Of a stretch of DNA of 64,000 bases, positions 18,941 to 26,883 are shown piece by piece. This DNA is from Oceanicola sp. 502str15. GTDB taxonomy: Bacteria > Pseudomonadota > Alphaproteobacteria > Rhodobacterales > Rhodobacteraceae. The translations under genes and the position numbers were made by a program. Location: positions 1,922,001 through 1,986,000 of the forward strand of contig NZ_WYDQ01000001.1 of the NCBI RefSeq assembly GCF_024105635.1, given 5' to 3'. The notes beneath the pieces were generated by a model. The model was not told the DNA's origin. It did not search any database and was given only the letters and a program-made list of their open reading frames with translations. Numbering within the stretch: position 1 is the stretch's first letter; every line of letters begins with the position of its first letter.

Positions 18941-20314
18941 TCAATTCAGGAAGTGCCCGAGGATCCGGCGGGTCCACTTGCCATAGGGCGGGCGGATCAG
19001 GTGGGCGCCGTTGGGGCGGCGTTGGGTGAAGACCGATTTGGCGTGGCTCATCGTTCGGAACCCCTCCGGCCCGTGGTAGGCACCGATGCCCGAGGCGCCG
19101 ATGCCGCCGAAGGGCATGTCGTCCACCGCGATGTGCAGCAGCGTATCGTTCACCGTGACCCCGCCCGAGGTGGTGCGGGTGAGCACGGCCTCGCGGGCGG
19201 CATCGTCGGGGCCGAAGTGGTAGAGCGCCAGCGGGCGGGGGCGGGCGTTGATGTGGGCGATGGCCTCTTCGATGCCGTCATAGGGCACCACGGGCAGGAG
19301 CGGGCCGAAGATCTCCTCCTGCATCACCTCCATCTCCTCCGTCACCTCCAGCAGCAGCGCCGGGGCGTTCTCGCCCTCGAAGAGCGGCAGGCGGCGGGCG
19401 CCCTGCCCTTCTGCCTTCTCGGCCAGCGCGGCGAGGCGGTCGGCGTGGCGGCTGTGGATCGGCAGGGTGAAGTTGGGGTCGTTCAGCCCCTCGGGGTAGA
19501 GCGCCTGCGCGGCCGATCTCATGCCCGCGCAGAAAGCTTCGACCTCGCCGCGCGGCACCAGCGCGTAGTCGGGTGCGATGCAGGTCTGCCCGCCGTTGAC
19601 CAGCTTGCCAAAGGCGATGGCGCCGCAGGCCTGGGCCATGTCGGCCCCCGGCGCGATCACCGCCGGGCTCTTGCCGCCCAGTTCCAGCGTCACCGGCGTG
19701 AGATTTGCGCTCGCCGCCTGCATCACCTTGCGGCCCACCTCGGTGCCGCCGGTGAAGAAGAGGTGATCGAAGGGCAGGCCCGAGAAGGCGGCCCCCACCT
19801 CGGGCCCGCCTTCGACCACGGCCACCTGGTCGGGGCGAAACAGGTCTTCGAGCAGGGCGCGCAGGGCGGCATTGCAGGCGGGGGTGAACTCGGAGGGTTT
19901 CAGCATCACCCGGTTGCCGGCGGCGAGGGCCGTGGCGAGCGGGGCGAGGGCCAGCAGGAAGGGGTAGTTCCAGGGCGAGACGATGCCCACCACCCCCTTG
20001 GGCTGGTAGTGGACCCGTGCCTTGCCCGGCCAGAGCGCGGGATGCACCCGCCGCCGCTCGGGCGCCATGAAGCGGCGCAGGTGGCGGTCGAGGTAGGTGA
20101 TGGTGTTGATCGCGGGGACGAGGTCGATCAGCTTGGTCTCGTCGCTTGCGCGGCGGCCGAAATCTTCGTTGGCCGCGGCCGCCAGCGCATCGGCGCGCGC
20201 CGAGACCGCCTTGGCCAGCCGCGACAGGTCTGCCCGGCGCGTGGCCAGTTCGGGCGGGGGCGCGGCGAGGAAGGCGCTGCGCTGGGTGTCGAGGAGCTGG
20301 TGCAGGTCGGTCAT
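18941..20314 (-). CDS. Coniferyl-aldehyde-dehydrogenase-like aldehyde dehydrogenase
   Basis: A 457-residue NAD(P) aldehyde dehydrogenase. Visible motifs are the cofactor segment GIVSPWNYPF, the catalytic Glu in LELGGKSP and the nucleophile Cys in NGGQTCIAPDY. Its length and its C-terminus (RPPYGKWTRRILGHFL) match the CalB-like coniferyl aldehyde dehydrogenase group, which oxidises lignin-derived aldehydes to acids, but relatives with broad substrate range exist. The start ATG 20314 overlaps the photolyase stop (ATGA), making it the third gene of a gloA-photolyase-aldehyde dehydrogenase operon. Its nearness to the protocatechuate genes suggests, but does not prove, a role in lignin monomer use; aldehyde detoxification would fit the glyoxalase neighbour. 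Confidence 0.75.
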   Translation of the reverse strand: MTDLHQLLDTQRSAFLAAPPPELATRRADLSRLAKAVSARADALAAAANEDFGRRASDETKLIDLVPAINTITYLDRHLRRFMAPERRRVHPALWPGKARVHYQPKGVVGIVSPWNYPFLLALAPLATALAAGNRVMLKPSEFTPACNAALRALLEDLFRPDQVAVVEGGPEVGAAFSGLPFDHLFFTGGTEVGRKVMQAASANLTPVTLELGGKSPAVIAPGADMAQACGAIAFGKLVNGGQTCIAPDYALVPRGEVEAFCAGMRSAAQALYPEGLNDPNFTLPIHSRHADRLAALAEKAEGQGARRLPLFEGENAPALLLEVTEEMEVMQEEIFGPLLPVVPYDGIEEAIAHINARPRPLALYHFGPDDAAREAVLTRTTSGGVTVNDTLLHIAVDDMPFGGIGASGIGAYHGPEGFRTMSHAKSVFTQRRPNGAHLIRPPYGKWTRRILGHFLN

Positions 20315-21855
20315 ACGGTTTCGCCTTTGCTCATTTTGTCGAGGAAGGTTTCGGCCTCGCCCAGCACGGTCTCGCGCCGGGCCTCCTCCATCCTGTCCCA
20401 TGTCCTGTACATCTGGGCCGTGCGCGGGTTGCCTTCAAACCGGTCGCGATGTCGCAGCAGGAAATGCCAGTAGAGCAGGTTGAAGGGGCAGGCCCCCTCG
20501 CCGGTTTTCTTTGTCACGGCATAGTCGCAACTGCCGCAGTAGTCGGACATCTTGTTGATGTAGTTGCCTGAAGAGACATAGGGCTTGGAGGCGATCACGC
20601 CACCATCGGCGAACTGGCTCATGCCGAGGGTGTTGGGGGCTTCGACCCATTCGAAGGCGTCGATGTAGACCTCGAGATACCATTCGTGCACCTCCGCCGG
20701 ATTGATCTGGGCGATCAGGGCGAAGTTGCCGGTGATCATCAGCCGCTGGATGTGGTGGGCGTAGGCCTCTTCCTCGGTCTGGCGGACGGCCTGGGCGAGG
20801 CAGTTCATGCGGGTTTTTGCGCCCCAGTAGAGCGGCGGCAGGCTGCGCTGGTGGTTCAGGGCGTTGCGGCGCACATAGTCCGGCCCCTCGTGGAAGTAGA
20901 TGCCGCGGACGTATTCGCGCCAGCCGAGGATCTGGCGGATGAAGCCCTCGGCGGCGTTGATCGGGGCCTTGCCGTCTTTCCACGCGGCCTCGACGCGCTG
21001 GCACACGTCGAGCGGGTCGAGCAGGCCGATGTTGAGGTAGGCGGAGATCAGGGCGTGGTAGAGGAAGCGCTGACCTTGCAGCATGGCGTCCTGATAGGTG
21101 CCGAAGTTCTCCAGCGCGTTTTCGATGAAATGGGTGAGCACCTCTTCGGCCTGCTCGGCGGTGGTGGCAAAGCCGAAGGGACGGAGCTTGCCGAAATTCG
21201 CCCCGAAGCGGTCTTCGACCAGCTTCAGCACCTCCTCTGTTGTCTCGTCGGGCTCGAACCAGAGGGGCTTGGGCAGGAAGAGGTCGTCTTCGGCGGGTTT
21301 GCGGTTGTCGTGGTCGTAATTCCACTTGTCGCCGGCGGGCTTGTCGCCCTCCATCAGCAGGCCGGTCTTGCGGCGCATCTCGCGGTAGAAATACTCCATC
21401 CGCAGCGCCTTGCGGTCCTTGGCCCAGCGCTCGAAGGTGTCGTGGCTGGCGATGAAGCGGGTGTCTTCGAGCAGCTCCACGTCCAGCGGGCAATCTTCCA
21501 GCGCCTCGATCAGGCGCCATTCGCCGGGGCGGGTGGCGAGCACCTCGCCTGCGCCGTGCTCCTCGGCGCGGCGGAGGAGTTCGCCGGGGATGGAGCCGGC
21601 GTTCTCGTCATCATCCAGACGGGTGTAGGCGACCTGCCAGCCATCTTCCGAGAGACGGGCGGCGAACTTGCGCATGGCGGCGAAGATCAGCGCGATCTTC
21701 TTGGGGTGGTGGCGAACATAGTCGGTTTCGGCCGCGACCTCGGCCATGACCACCACGTCCCTGCCCTTCTCCGCCGCCGCGAGGGCGGCGACGGAGGGGG
21801 TCAGCTGGTCTCCCAGAACGAGGACGAGACGCGCGGTGGACTTGGGCGCGCTCAC
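20311..21855 (-). CDS. FeS-type bacterial cryptochrome/(6-4) photolyase
   Basis: A 514-residue member of the FeS-BCP (PhrB/CryB) branch of the photolyase family. The N-terminal alpha/beta antenna domain starts LVLVLGDQLTP, and the FAD-binding helical domain follows. Cys352, Cys440, Cys443 and Cys456 (NCLAQ, CGSC, GACPFN) have exactly the spacing of the four [4Fe-4S] ligands of Agrobacterium PhrB. Related proteins repair (6-4) photoproducts or act as blue-light receptors such as Rhodobacter CryB; sequence alone does not decide. It overlaps gloA upstream and the aldehyde dehydrogenase downstream by four bases each. Confidence 0.9.
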   Translation of the reverse strand: MSAPKSTARLVLVLGDQLTPSVAALAAAEKGRDVVVMAEVAAETDYVRHHPKKIALIFAAMRKFAARLSEDGWQVAYTRLDDDENAGSIPGELLRRAEEHGAGEVLATRPGEWRLIEALEDCPLDVELLEDTRFIASHDTFERWAKDRKALRMEYFYREMRRKTGLLMEGDKPAGDKWNYDHDNRKPAEDDLFLPKPLWFEPDETTEEVLKLVEDRFGANFGKLRPFGFATTAEQAEEVLTHFIENALENFGTYQDAMLQGQRFLYHALISAYLNIGLLDPLDVCQRVEAAWKDGKAPINAAEGFIRQILGWREYVRGIYFHEGPDYVRRNALNHQRSLPPLYWGAKTRMNCLAQAVRQTEEEAYAHHIQRLMITGNFALIAQINPAEVHEWYLEVYIDAFEWVEAPNTLGMSQFADGGVIASKPYVSSGNYINKMSDYCGSCDYAVTKKTGEGACPFNLLYWHFLLRHRDRFEGNPRTAQMYRTWDRMEEARRETVLGEAETFLDKMSKGETV

Positions 21856-22295
21856 CAGTCGCCGGTATTTTCCATCGAGGCCCAGGGCTCCTGGGGGGCG
21901 AGGGCATCGCCCTCCTGGATCAGCTCGATCGAGATGTTGTCGGGCGATTTGACGAAGGCCATGTAGCCATCGCGCGGGGGTCGGTTGATGACCACGCCGG
22001 CGTCCATCAGCTTCTGGCAGGTGGCGTAGATGTCATCGACCCGGTAGGCGAGATGGCCCCAGGCGCGGGCGGTTTCGTACTTTTCGTCGCTGCCCCAGTT
22101 GTAGGTCAACTCAAGCTCGGGCGCGCGCGTTTCCTTGGCGCTGGCGGCATCCTTGGGCGCGGCGAGGAAGATCAGGGTGAACTTGCCCTTCTCGTTGTCG
22201 ATCCGGCGGATCTCTTCGAGACCGAACTTGGTGCACCAGAAATCGAGGCTTTCGTCGATGTCGGTGATGCGGACCATGGTGTGAACGTAGCGCAT
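21852..22295 (-). CDS. gloA: Lactoylglutathione lyase (glyoxalase I)
   Basis: A 147-residue VOC-fold enzyme converting the methylglyoxal-glutathione hemithioacetal to lactoylglutathione. It begins with RYVHTMVRITDIDESLDFW, carrying the first metal His, and continues with ELELTYNWGS and HLAYRVDDI; the last metal ligand is the Glu of SIELIQ. Length is normal. A strong AAAGGAGGGG site precedes the ATG. It is the first gene of the overlapping three-gene operon with the photolyase and the aldehyde dehydrogenase. Confidence 0.93.
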   Translation of the reverse strand: MRYVHTMVRITDIDESLDFWCTKFGLEEIRRIDNEKGKFTLIFLAAPKDAASAKETRAPELELTYNWGSDEKYETARAWGHLAYRVDDIYATCQKLMDAGVVINRPPRDGYMAFVKSPDNISIELIQEGDALAPQEPWASMENTGDW

Positions 22296-22349
22296 TGCTG
22301 CCCCTCCTTTGCTGTTGGGGCTGGATGATAGGGCGCAGGGCGCAAACGG

Positions 22350-22781
22350 CTAGGGGATGAGCACCTGTTTGCGCGGGATGATGGATTCCGACAGGGAGCC
22401 GTCGTCATACATCATGCGGATGGTCACGCTCTCGACCGATTTGGCAGGCGCCTTGACCAGCGGGATCGGGTCCGTGTCGACCATGACGTTGGGGTTGGAA
22501 AACTCGGTGTGGCAGTCGGCCATTTCCAGCTTACGGGTGGGCGGCTCGTCGTTGAAACCGAACTGCACCGCCTGCACGCCGCAACGCCAGGACACGATCG
22601 GGGTGAAGAAGACATAGTCTTCGCTGCCCTCGACGCGGATGGCGATCCACTTGTCCTTGATCGACTCGAGGATCGGGCGCACCTCTTCGGCGGTGGTGAA
22701 GTTTTCGGCCTGAAGGGCAAGCGGGCCTGTGGTCAGAAGGCTGGTGGCTGCGGCGACGGCGGCAATGGAGCGAAAACGCAT
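22350..22781 (-). CDS. Secreted protein of unknown function
   Basis: A 143-residue protein with a clear signal peptide (FRSIAAVAAATSLLTTGPLALQAENF). The mature part of about 118 residues has two Cys residues (WRCGV, ADCHTE), compatible with one periplasmic disulphide, and no membrane segment. A good AAAAGGGAAA ribosome site precedes ATG 22781. It sits 54 bases upstream of gloA in the same direction and is divergent from the glycosyltransferase-like gene. I do not recognise the family. Confidence 0.7.
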   Translation of the reverse strand: MRFRSIAAVAAATSLLTTGPLALQAENFTTAEEVRPILESIKDKWIAIRVEGSEDYVFFTPIVSWRCGVQAVQFGFNDEPPTRKLEMADCHTEFSNPNVMVDTDPIPLVKAPAKSVESVTIRMMYDDGSLSESIIPRKQVLIP

Positions 22782-22867
22782 CGGGGATTTCCCTTTTCGA
22801 CAAATGGACTTTGGCTATAGTGGCCCCCGAAAATGCGGGGCCCGGAAAAATCTTGGTCGGGAGCAGT

Positions 22868-23875
22868 ATGGCCACGAAGCGCAAAAAATCAAAGGCCTTC
22901 AACATCGTCGTCGTCGCCCAGGGTGGGCGGTTGCAGTATGAGGCGGCGCTTTTCGCGGCCTCGCTCCGGCACTTCGATGCAGGTTTCAAGGGGCGGCTCA
23001 TTGTGGCCGAGCCGCAGCCCGGCGCGCGCTGGGGGCAGGACCCGCGCATCACCTCGCCGGCGGTGCGCAAGCTCTTGGAGGAGGAGCTGGGGGCGGAGAT
23101 CGTGCCCTTCGAGAGCCGCCATTTCGGCGAGGCCTACCCCTATGGCAACAAGATCGAGGCGCTGCGCGAATTGCCCGAGGGCGAGCCGTTCGTGTTTTTT
23201 GACAGCGACACGCTGGTGACGGGCGCGCTTTCGGCGCTGAAGATCGATTTCGACCGCCCCGCCGCCTCGATGCGGCGCGAGGGCACGTGGCCGGAGGTGC
23301 CGCTGTATGGCCCCGGCTATGGCGGGATCTGGAAGAGCCTTTACGACAAGTTCGGGCTGGAGTTTGAGAGCACCCTCGATACCAGCCAGCCGGATGAATA
23401 CTGGCGGCGCTATCTCTATTTCAACGCCGGGTGGTTCTTTGGCCCCTGCGGCCCGAGTTTTGGCCGGCGGTTCGAGGAGTATGCGCTGGCGATCCGCGAT
23501 GACGGCCCCGACGAGCTGGCCTGTCAGGAGCTTGATCCCTGGCTCGACCAGGTTGCCCTGCCGCTGGTGATCCATTCCTTCGGCGGCGGACGGCCCGGCC
23601 CCGAGCTGGACGGGCTGGACGGCGATGTGACCTGCCACTGGCGGGTGATGTCGCTGCTCTATGCCCGCGAGGCCGATGCGGTGGTGGAGGCCCTGGGCGC
23701 GGTGACGGCGCCCAACAAGGTGAAGAAGGTTCTGAAGGAGTATGACCCCTTCAAGCGGTTGATTTTTCAGAACAAGGGCGAGAAGGCGCGGGCGCTGTTC
23801 GACCGGGCGCAGATGCCGCGCAAGGAGCAGGCGATCCGCAACCGGCTGAAGCGCGAGAACCTCTGGATGCGGTGA
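22868..23875 (+). CDS. Glycosyltransferase-like protein with a DSD motif
   Basis: A 335-residue cytosolic protein. The N-terminus is very basic (ATKRKKSKAFNIVVVAQ) and leads into a Rossmann-like beta-alpha unit. The segment PFVFFDSDTLVTG looks like the DxD metal/nucleotide-sugar motif of GT-A enzymes such as family 8. YLYFNAGWFFGPCGPSF resembles the acceptor/donor loop seen after DxD in those enzymes. The C-terminal helix is Lys/Arg-rich. The ATG at 22868 is chosen because GGGAGC precedes it; the frame is open from 22811. No polysaccharide genes adjoin it. The GT-A assignment is an inference from motifs. Confidence 0.55.
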   Translation: MATKRKKSKAFNIVVVAQGGRLQYEAALFAASLRHFDAGFKGRLIVAEPQPGARWGQDPRITSPAVRKLLEEELGAEIVPFESRHFGEAYPYGNKIEALRELPEGEPFVFFDSDTLVTGALSALKIDFDRPAASMRREGTWPEVPLYGPGYGGIWKSLYDKFGLEFESTLDTSQPDEYWRRYLYFNAGWFFGPCGPSFGRRFEEYALAIRDDGPDELACQELDPWLDQVALPLVIHSFGGGRPGPELDGLDGDVTCHWRVMSLLYAREADAVVEALGAVTAPNKVKKVLKEYDPFKRLIFQNKGEKARALFDRAQMPRKEQAIRNRLKRENLWMR

Positions 23876-23880
23876 GTTCG

Positions 23881-23904
23881 GAGGGTGGGGTGCACCCACC
23901 CCAT
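23881..23904. terminator. Compact hairpin between convergent genes
   Basis: GGGTGGGGTGCACCCACCCC can fold with GGTGGG/CCCACC pairing between the stop codons of the glycosyltransferase-like gene and the GIY-YIG gene. It lacks a T-run, so termination is inferred from position. Confidence 0.4.
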
Positions 23905-23908
23905 GGGG

Positions 23909-24235
23909 TCAGCGCAGCATCGGGGTGGCGTCGAGGCGGGTGGCCCATGCGGCGCGCCGGGCTTTGACGGCGTCGGCGCGGGCCAGCGGGCCGAGGTCGG
24001 CCGCGAGCGCTTCGAGGGTGTCTACCGTGAGGGTGCCGTCGTGGGCGGCCTGCATCCCTGCCACCGTGCAACTGCCCATGCGAAGCTGGAAGCGCAGGCG
24101 GTTTTCGGCGGCTGGAAGATTGGGCGTGGCGCCGACCCATGTTTTGCCGCCGGTGCGGGCGGCATAGATCACCCATGCATCGGCGGCCTCCTTGGCGGCG
24201 GTGCGGGCGGCGCGTCTGTCGATCCGGTCGGGCAT
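23909..24235 (-). CDS. GIY-YIG nuclease-superfamily protein
   Basis: A 108-residue protein. WVIYAARTGGKTWVGATPNL gives the two short strands of a GIY-YIG fold (VIY and WVG in place of GIY and YIG), followed by a helix rich in Arg (AENRLRFQLRMG) where the catalytic Arg would lie. The C-terminal half is helical. AAGGAG nine bases before ATG 24235 sets the start. It is divergent from the DUF2239 gene across a 61-base region that contains one good promoter and a palindrome. Whether it is an active nuclease cannot be told. Confidence 0.65.
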   Translation of the reverse strand: MPDRIDRRAARTAAKEAADAWVIYAARTGGKTWVGATPNLPAAENRLRFQLRMGSCTVAGMQAAHDGTLTVDTLEALAADLGPLARADAVKARRAAWATRLDATPMLR

Positions 24236-24261
24236 GGCGGGGCTCCTTCTGGCAGCGTGGA

Positions 24262-24289
24262 TTGACATCTTTTTACCCGGGTGTAAATA
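24262..24289 (+). promoter_or_regulatory. Promoter with embedded operator-like palindrome for the DUF2239 gene
   Basis: TTGACA (24262-24267) and TAAATA (24284-24289) are 16 bases apart. Between them lies TTTACCCGGGTGTAAA (24272-24287), whose outer five bases are inverted repeats and whose core ACCCGGGT is a perfect palindrome. The start of transcription would fall at about 24296, next to the ATG at 24297, so the mRNA may be leaderless. The palindrome could also control the divergent GIY-YIG gene. Confidence 0.6.
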
Positions 24290-24296
24290 GGGTGTC

Positions 24297-24824
24297 ATGG
24301 AGATGGAAGAGACATTCACCGCCTTCGAGGGCGCGACGAAGCTGGCCTGCGCCTCCCGCGAGGCGCTCACCGCCGCGCTGGTTGCCATGGGCTACGGCCC
24401 GGGGGCGGCGCTGCTGGTGTTCAGCGACGAGACGGGCCGGGAGACCGACCTTGACCTGTCGGCCGCGCCTCCCGCCCCTGCCCCGCGCAAGAGGGGCCGC
24501 CCCAAGCTGGGGGTGCAGGCGCGCGAGGTGACGCTGCTGCCGCGCCATTGGGACTGGCTTGGCCGCCAGCGCGGCGGATCATCGGCCGTGCTGCGCCGGT
24601 TGGTGGAAGAGGCCATGCGCCGCCCCGACCCGGCAGCGCGGCGCGATGCGACCTATGCCTTTTGCACCGCGATTGCCGGCGACCTGCCGGGCTATGAAGA
24701 GGCGATGCGGGCGCTTTACGCGGGAGAGGGCTTTGCGGGCGCGGTGGCGCATTGGCCAGAGGATATTCGGGCCCACGCGCTGTGGCTTGCCGGTCCGCGC
24801 GACGGCACCGCGCCTCAGCCGTAG
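24297..24824 (+). CDS. DUF2239 family protein with AT-hook-like motif
   Basis: A 175-residue protein of the DUF2239 family, function unknown. The N-terminal ~55 residues begin TFTAFEG. A basic patch RKRGRPKLG at about 62-70 matches an AT-hook core (RGRP), and a helical segment follows (REVTLLPRHWDWLGRQRGG, then AVLRRLVEEAMRRP) that looks suited to nucleic-acid binding. The start at 24297 (or ATG 24303) coincides with the predicted transcription start. The gene ends by overlapping the convergent lipoprotein gene by 10 bases. Confidence 0.75.
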   Translation: MEMEETFTAFEGATKLACASREALTAALVAMGYGPGAALLVFSDETGRETDLDLSAAPPAPAPRKRGRPKLGVQAREVTLLPRHWDWLGRQRGGSSAVLRRLVEEAMRRPDPAARRDATYAFCTAIAGDLPGYEEAMRALYAGEGFAGAVAHWPEDIRAHALWLAGPRDGTAPQP

Positions 24825-25144
24825 CCGCCGCCCTGCCCGCCGCGCAGATAGATGTTGTAGGCCTTCTCGCAGCCCGCCTGCGTGGGGGAGAAACACTTGA
24901 TCCACTGGCCGGTGGCGTTGAGTTCCCAGATCTCCTCGCTCTTGCCGTCAGAATAGATCGCCCGTTCGCGGCGGGTCTTGAAGGTGCGGGCGCCGATCTT
25001 GACCTCGCCGGGGGGCAGCTTCTCAACCTTCACGGGGCGCTCGATGCCGTACTTCGGCGCGATGCCGAGGCCGGTGCCCGTGCCGCAGGCCGCCAGGATG
25101 GAGACCGTTCCGAGCAGGATGGGGAGTTTCATGAGGGTGTTCAT
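24815..25144 (-). CDS. Small lipoprotein of unknown function
   Basis: A 109-residue protein with signal peptide and lipobox (TVSILAACGT), so the lipidated Cys is near residue 20. The mature part has short basic strands (EVKIGARTFKTRRERAIYS, EIWELNATGQWIKCF) and two further Cys residues (KCFS, GCEKAY) that may be bridged. The C-terminal end is Gly-rich. AGGAAAGG precedes ATG 25144. I do not recognise the family. Confidence 0.7.
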   Translation of the reverse strand: MNTLMKLPILLGTVSILAACGTGTGLGIAPKYGIERPVKVEKLPPGEVKIGARTFKTRRERAIYSDGKSEEIWELNATGQWIKCFSPTQAGCEKAYNIYLRGGQGGGYG

Positions 25145-25262
25145 TACATACCTTTCCTGAAATCTCGTGGCCGTGGATGACGGCGCAAAAGCATTGAACA
25201 ATGACCCAAGGTCACCCGGATCGGCGCTTTGTGTCAAATCGCGGGCCCCGTCCCTCCTTGGC

Positions 25263-25277
25263 GCATGAACTTCATGC
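25263..25277. promoter_or_regulatory. Perfect 15-bp palindrome upstream of metY
   Basis: GCATGAACTTCATGC is a perfect 7+1+7 inverted repeat about 85 bases before the metY start. A second small palindrome, TGACCCAAGGTCA, lies at 25202-25214. Both are plausible operators for methionine control; the regulator is not identified. Confidence 0.5.
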
Positions 25278-25362
25278 AGCGATTTCACGCCCGCCCCGAT
25301 TGCCCGATCCGGGGCTCTGGCCTAGGGTCGCGGCGACGAATTTTCCAACGGGAGGACAGACC

Positions 25363-26643
25363 ATGAGCTACGGCTTCGACACGCTGCAAATTCACGCGGG
25401 CGCACGCCCCGATCCGGCGACCGGCGCCCGGCAGACGCCGATCTACCAGAGCACCGCCTATGTGTTCCGCGATGCCGATCACGCTGCCGCGCTCTTCAAC
25501 CTTCAGGAAGTCGGCTACATCTACTCGCGTCTGACCAACCCGACGGTGGCGGTGCTGCAGGAGCGGATCGCCACGCTGGAGGGCGGCGCGGGCGCGGTCT
25601 GCTGCTCTTCGGGCCATGCGGCGCAGATCATGGCGCTGTTTCCGCTGATGGCGCCGGGGCGGAATGTGATCGTGTCGACAAGGCTTTACGGCGGGACCGT
25701 CACGCAAATGTCGCAGACCATCAAGCGCTTTGGCTGGTCGGCCAAGTTCGTGGATTTCGACGATCTGGAGGCGCTGGAAGCGGCGGTGGATGACGACACC
25801 CGCGCGATCTTCTGCGAGAGCGTGGCCAACCCGGGCGGCTACATCACCGACCTGCCGGCCATCGGCAAGCTGGCCAGGAAGGTGGGCCTGCCGCTGATCG
25901 TCGACAACACCTCGGCCACGCCCTACCTCTGCCGCCCGATCGAGCACGGGGCGACGCTGGTGGTGCATTCGACCACCAAGTACCTGACCGGCAACGGCAC
26001 CGTCACCGGCGGCTGCGTGGTGGACTCGGGCACCTTCGACTGGGCGGCTTCGGGCAAGTTTCCGTCGATGTCGGAGCCCGAGCCGGCCTACCACGGGCTG
26101 AAGTTTGCGGAGACCTTCGGGCCGCTGGCCTTCACCTTCCATTCCATTGCCGTGGGGCTGCGGGATCTGGGCATGACGATGAACCCGCAGGGCGCGCATT
26201 ACACGCTGATGGGCATCGAGACCCTGAGCCTGCGGATGGAGCGCCACGTCGCGAACGCGGTGAAGCTGGCCACCTGGCTGGAGACCCACCCCCATGTCGA
26301 GGCCGTGACCTACGCCGGTCTGCCCTCGTCGCCCTATGCCGGGCGGGTCAAGTCGGTGTGCCCCAAGGGCGCGGGCGCGCTGTTCACCATCGCGCTGAAG
26401 GGCGGATACGAGGGCTGCGTGCGGTTCGTGGACAGCCTTGAGCTGTTCAGCCACGTTGCCAACCTTGGCGACACCCGCAGCCTCGTGATCCATTCGGCCT
26501 CCACCACCCACCGCCAGCTCAGCCCCGAGCAGCAGGCGGCGGCGGGGGCGGCGCCCAACGTGGTGCGCCTCTCGGTCGGGCTGGAAGACGCCGAAGATCT
26601 GATTGCCGATCTGGAGCAGGCGCTGGAGAAGGCGCACGGCTGA
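25363..26643 (+). CDS. metY: O-acetylhomoserine aminocarboxypropyltransferase (sulfhydrylase)
   Basis: A 426-residue PLP enzyme of the Cys/Met metabolism family that makes homocysteine (or methionine) from O-acetylhomoserine and sulfide (or methanethiol). The start MSYGFDTLQIHAGARPDPATGARQ is characteristic. The PLP Lys lies in VVHSTTKYLTGNG and the aspartate that pairs with PLP in LPLIVDNTSATPYL; SRLTNPT is also conserved. The length matches MetY rather than the shorter MetB/MetZ group. GGGAGG ahead of ATG 25363 fixes the start. It is monocistronic, with a good terminator downstream. Confidence 0.93.
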   Translation: MSYGFDTLQIHAGARPDPATGARQTPIYQSTAYVFRDADHAAALFNLQEVGYIYSRLTNPTVAVLQERIATLEGGAGAVCCSSGHAAQIMALFPLMAPGRNVIVSTRLYGGTVTQMSQTIKRFGWSAKFVDFDDLEALEAAVDDDTRAIFCESVANPGGYITDLPAIGKLARKVGLPLIVDNTSATPYLCRPIEHGATLVVHSTTKYLTGNGTVTGGCVVDSGTFDWAASGKFPSMSEPEPAYHGLKFAETFGPLAFTFHSIAVGLRDLGMTMNPQGAHYTLMGIETLSLRMERHVANAVKLATWLETHPHVEAVTYAGLPSSPYAGRVKSVCPKGAGALFTIALKGGYEGCVRFVDSLELFSHVANLGDTRSLVIHSASTTHRQLSPEQQAAAGAAPNVVRLSVGLEDAEDLIADLEQALEKAHG

Positions 26644-26706
26644 CGGCGGGTTTCCGCCCGCGGCGGGCTTGCAGTTTCACGACATTGTCAGCCCCGAGAC
26701 CCCAGC

Positions 26707-26736
26707 AATCCGGCCCCTCTGCGGGCCGGATTTTTT
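26707..26736 (+). terminator. Intrinsic terminator after metY
   Basis: AATCCGGCCC (26707-26716) pairs with GGGCCGGATT (26723-26732) over a six-base loop and continues into TTTTTT. Confidence 0.9.
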
Positions 26737-26795
26737 GTTTTGCAACAAGTGGCTTGGGGGCGAGGTGAAGGTGATTGGCCGCAAGATGTGATAAA

Positions 26796-26824
26796 TTGAA
26801 AACCTGACGTTAAGCTTGTATAGA
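26796..26824 (+). promoter_or_regulatory. Promoter of the GspL/GspC-like gene
   Basis: TTGAAA (26796-26801), a 17-base spacer and TATAGA (26819-26824) predict a start near 26831. This rules out the in-frame ATG at 26827 and supports ATG 26884. The leader contains a small GGGCG/CGCCC hairpin at 26841-26857. Confidence 0.65.
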
Positions 26825-26883
26825 CTATGACAGCTACAAGCGGGCGCCCTGACGCCCGCCAGATTTGGCCAGAAAGCTCTTGG

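Noticed and set aside
25190..25362. A SAM-II or related riboswitch upstream of metY
   Set aside because: The segment has hairpins and a GATTT, but the conserved pseudoknot partner and TTAAA core are missing.
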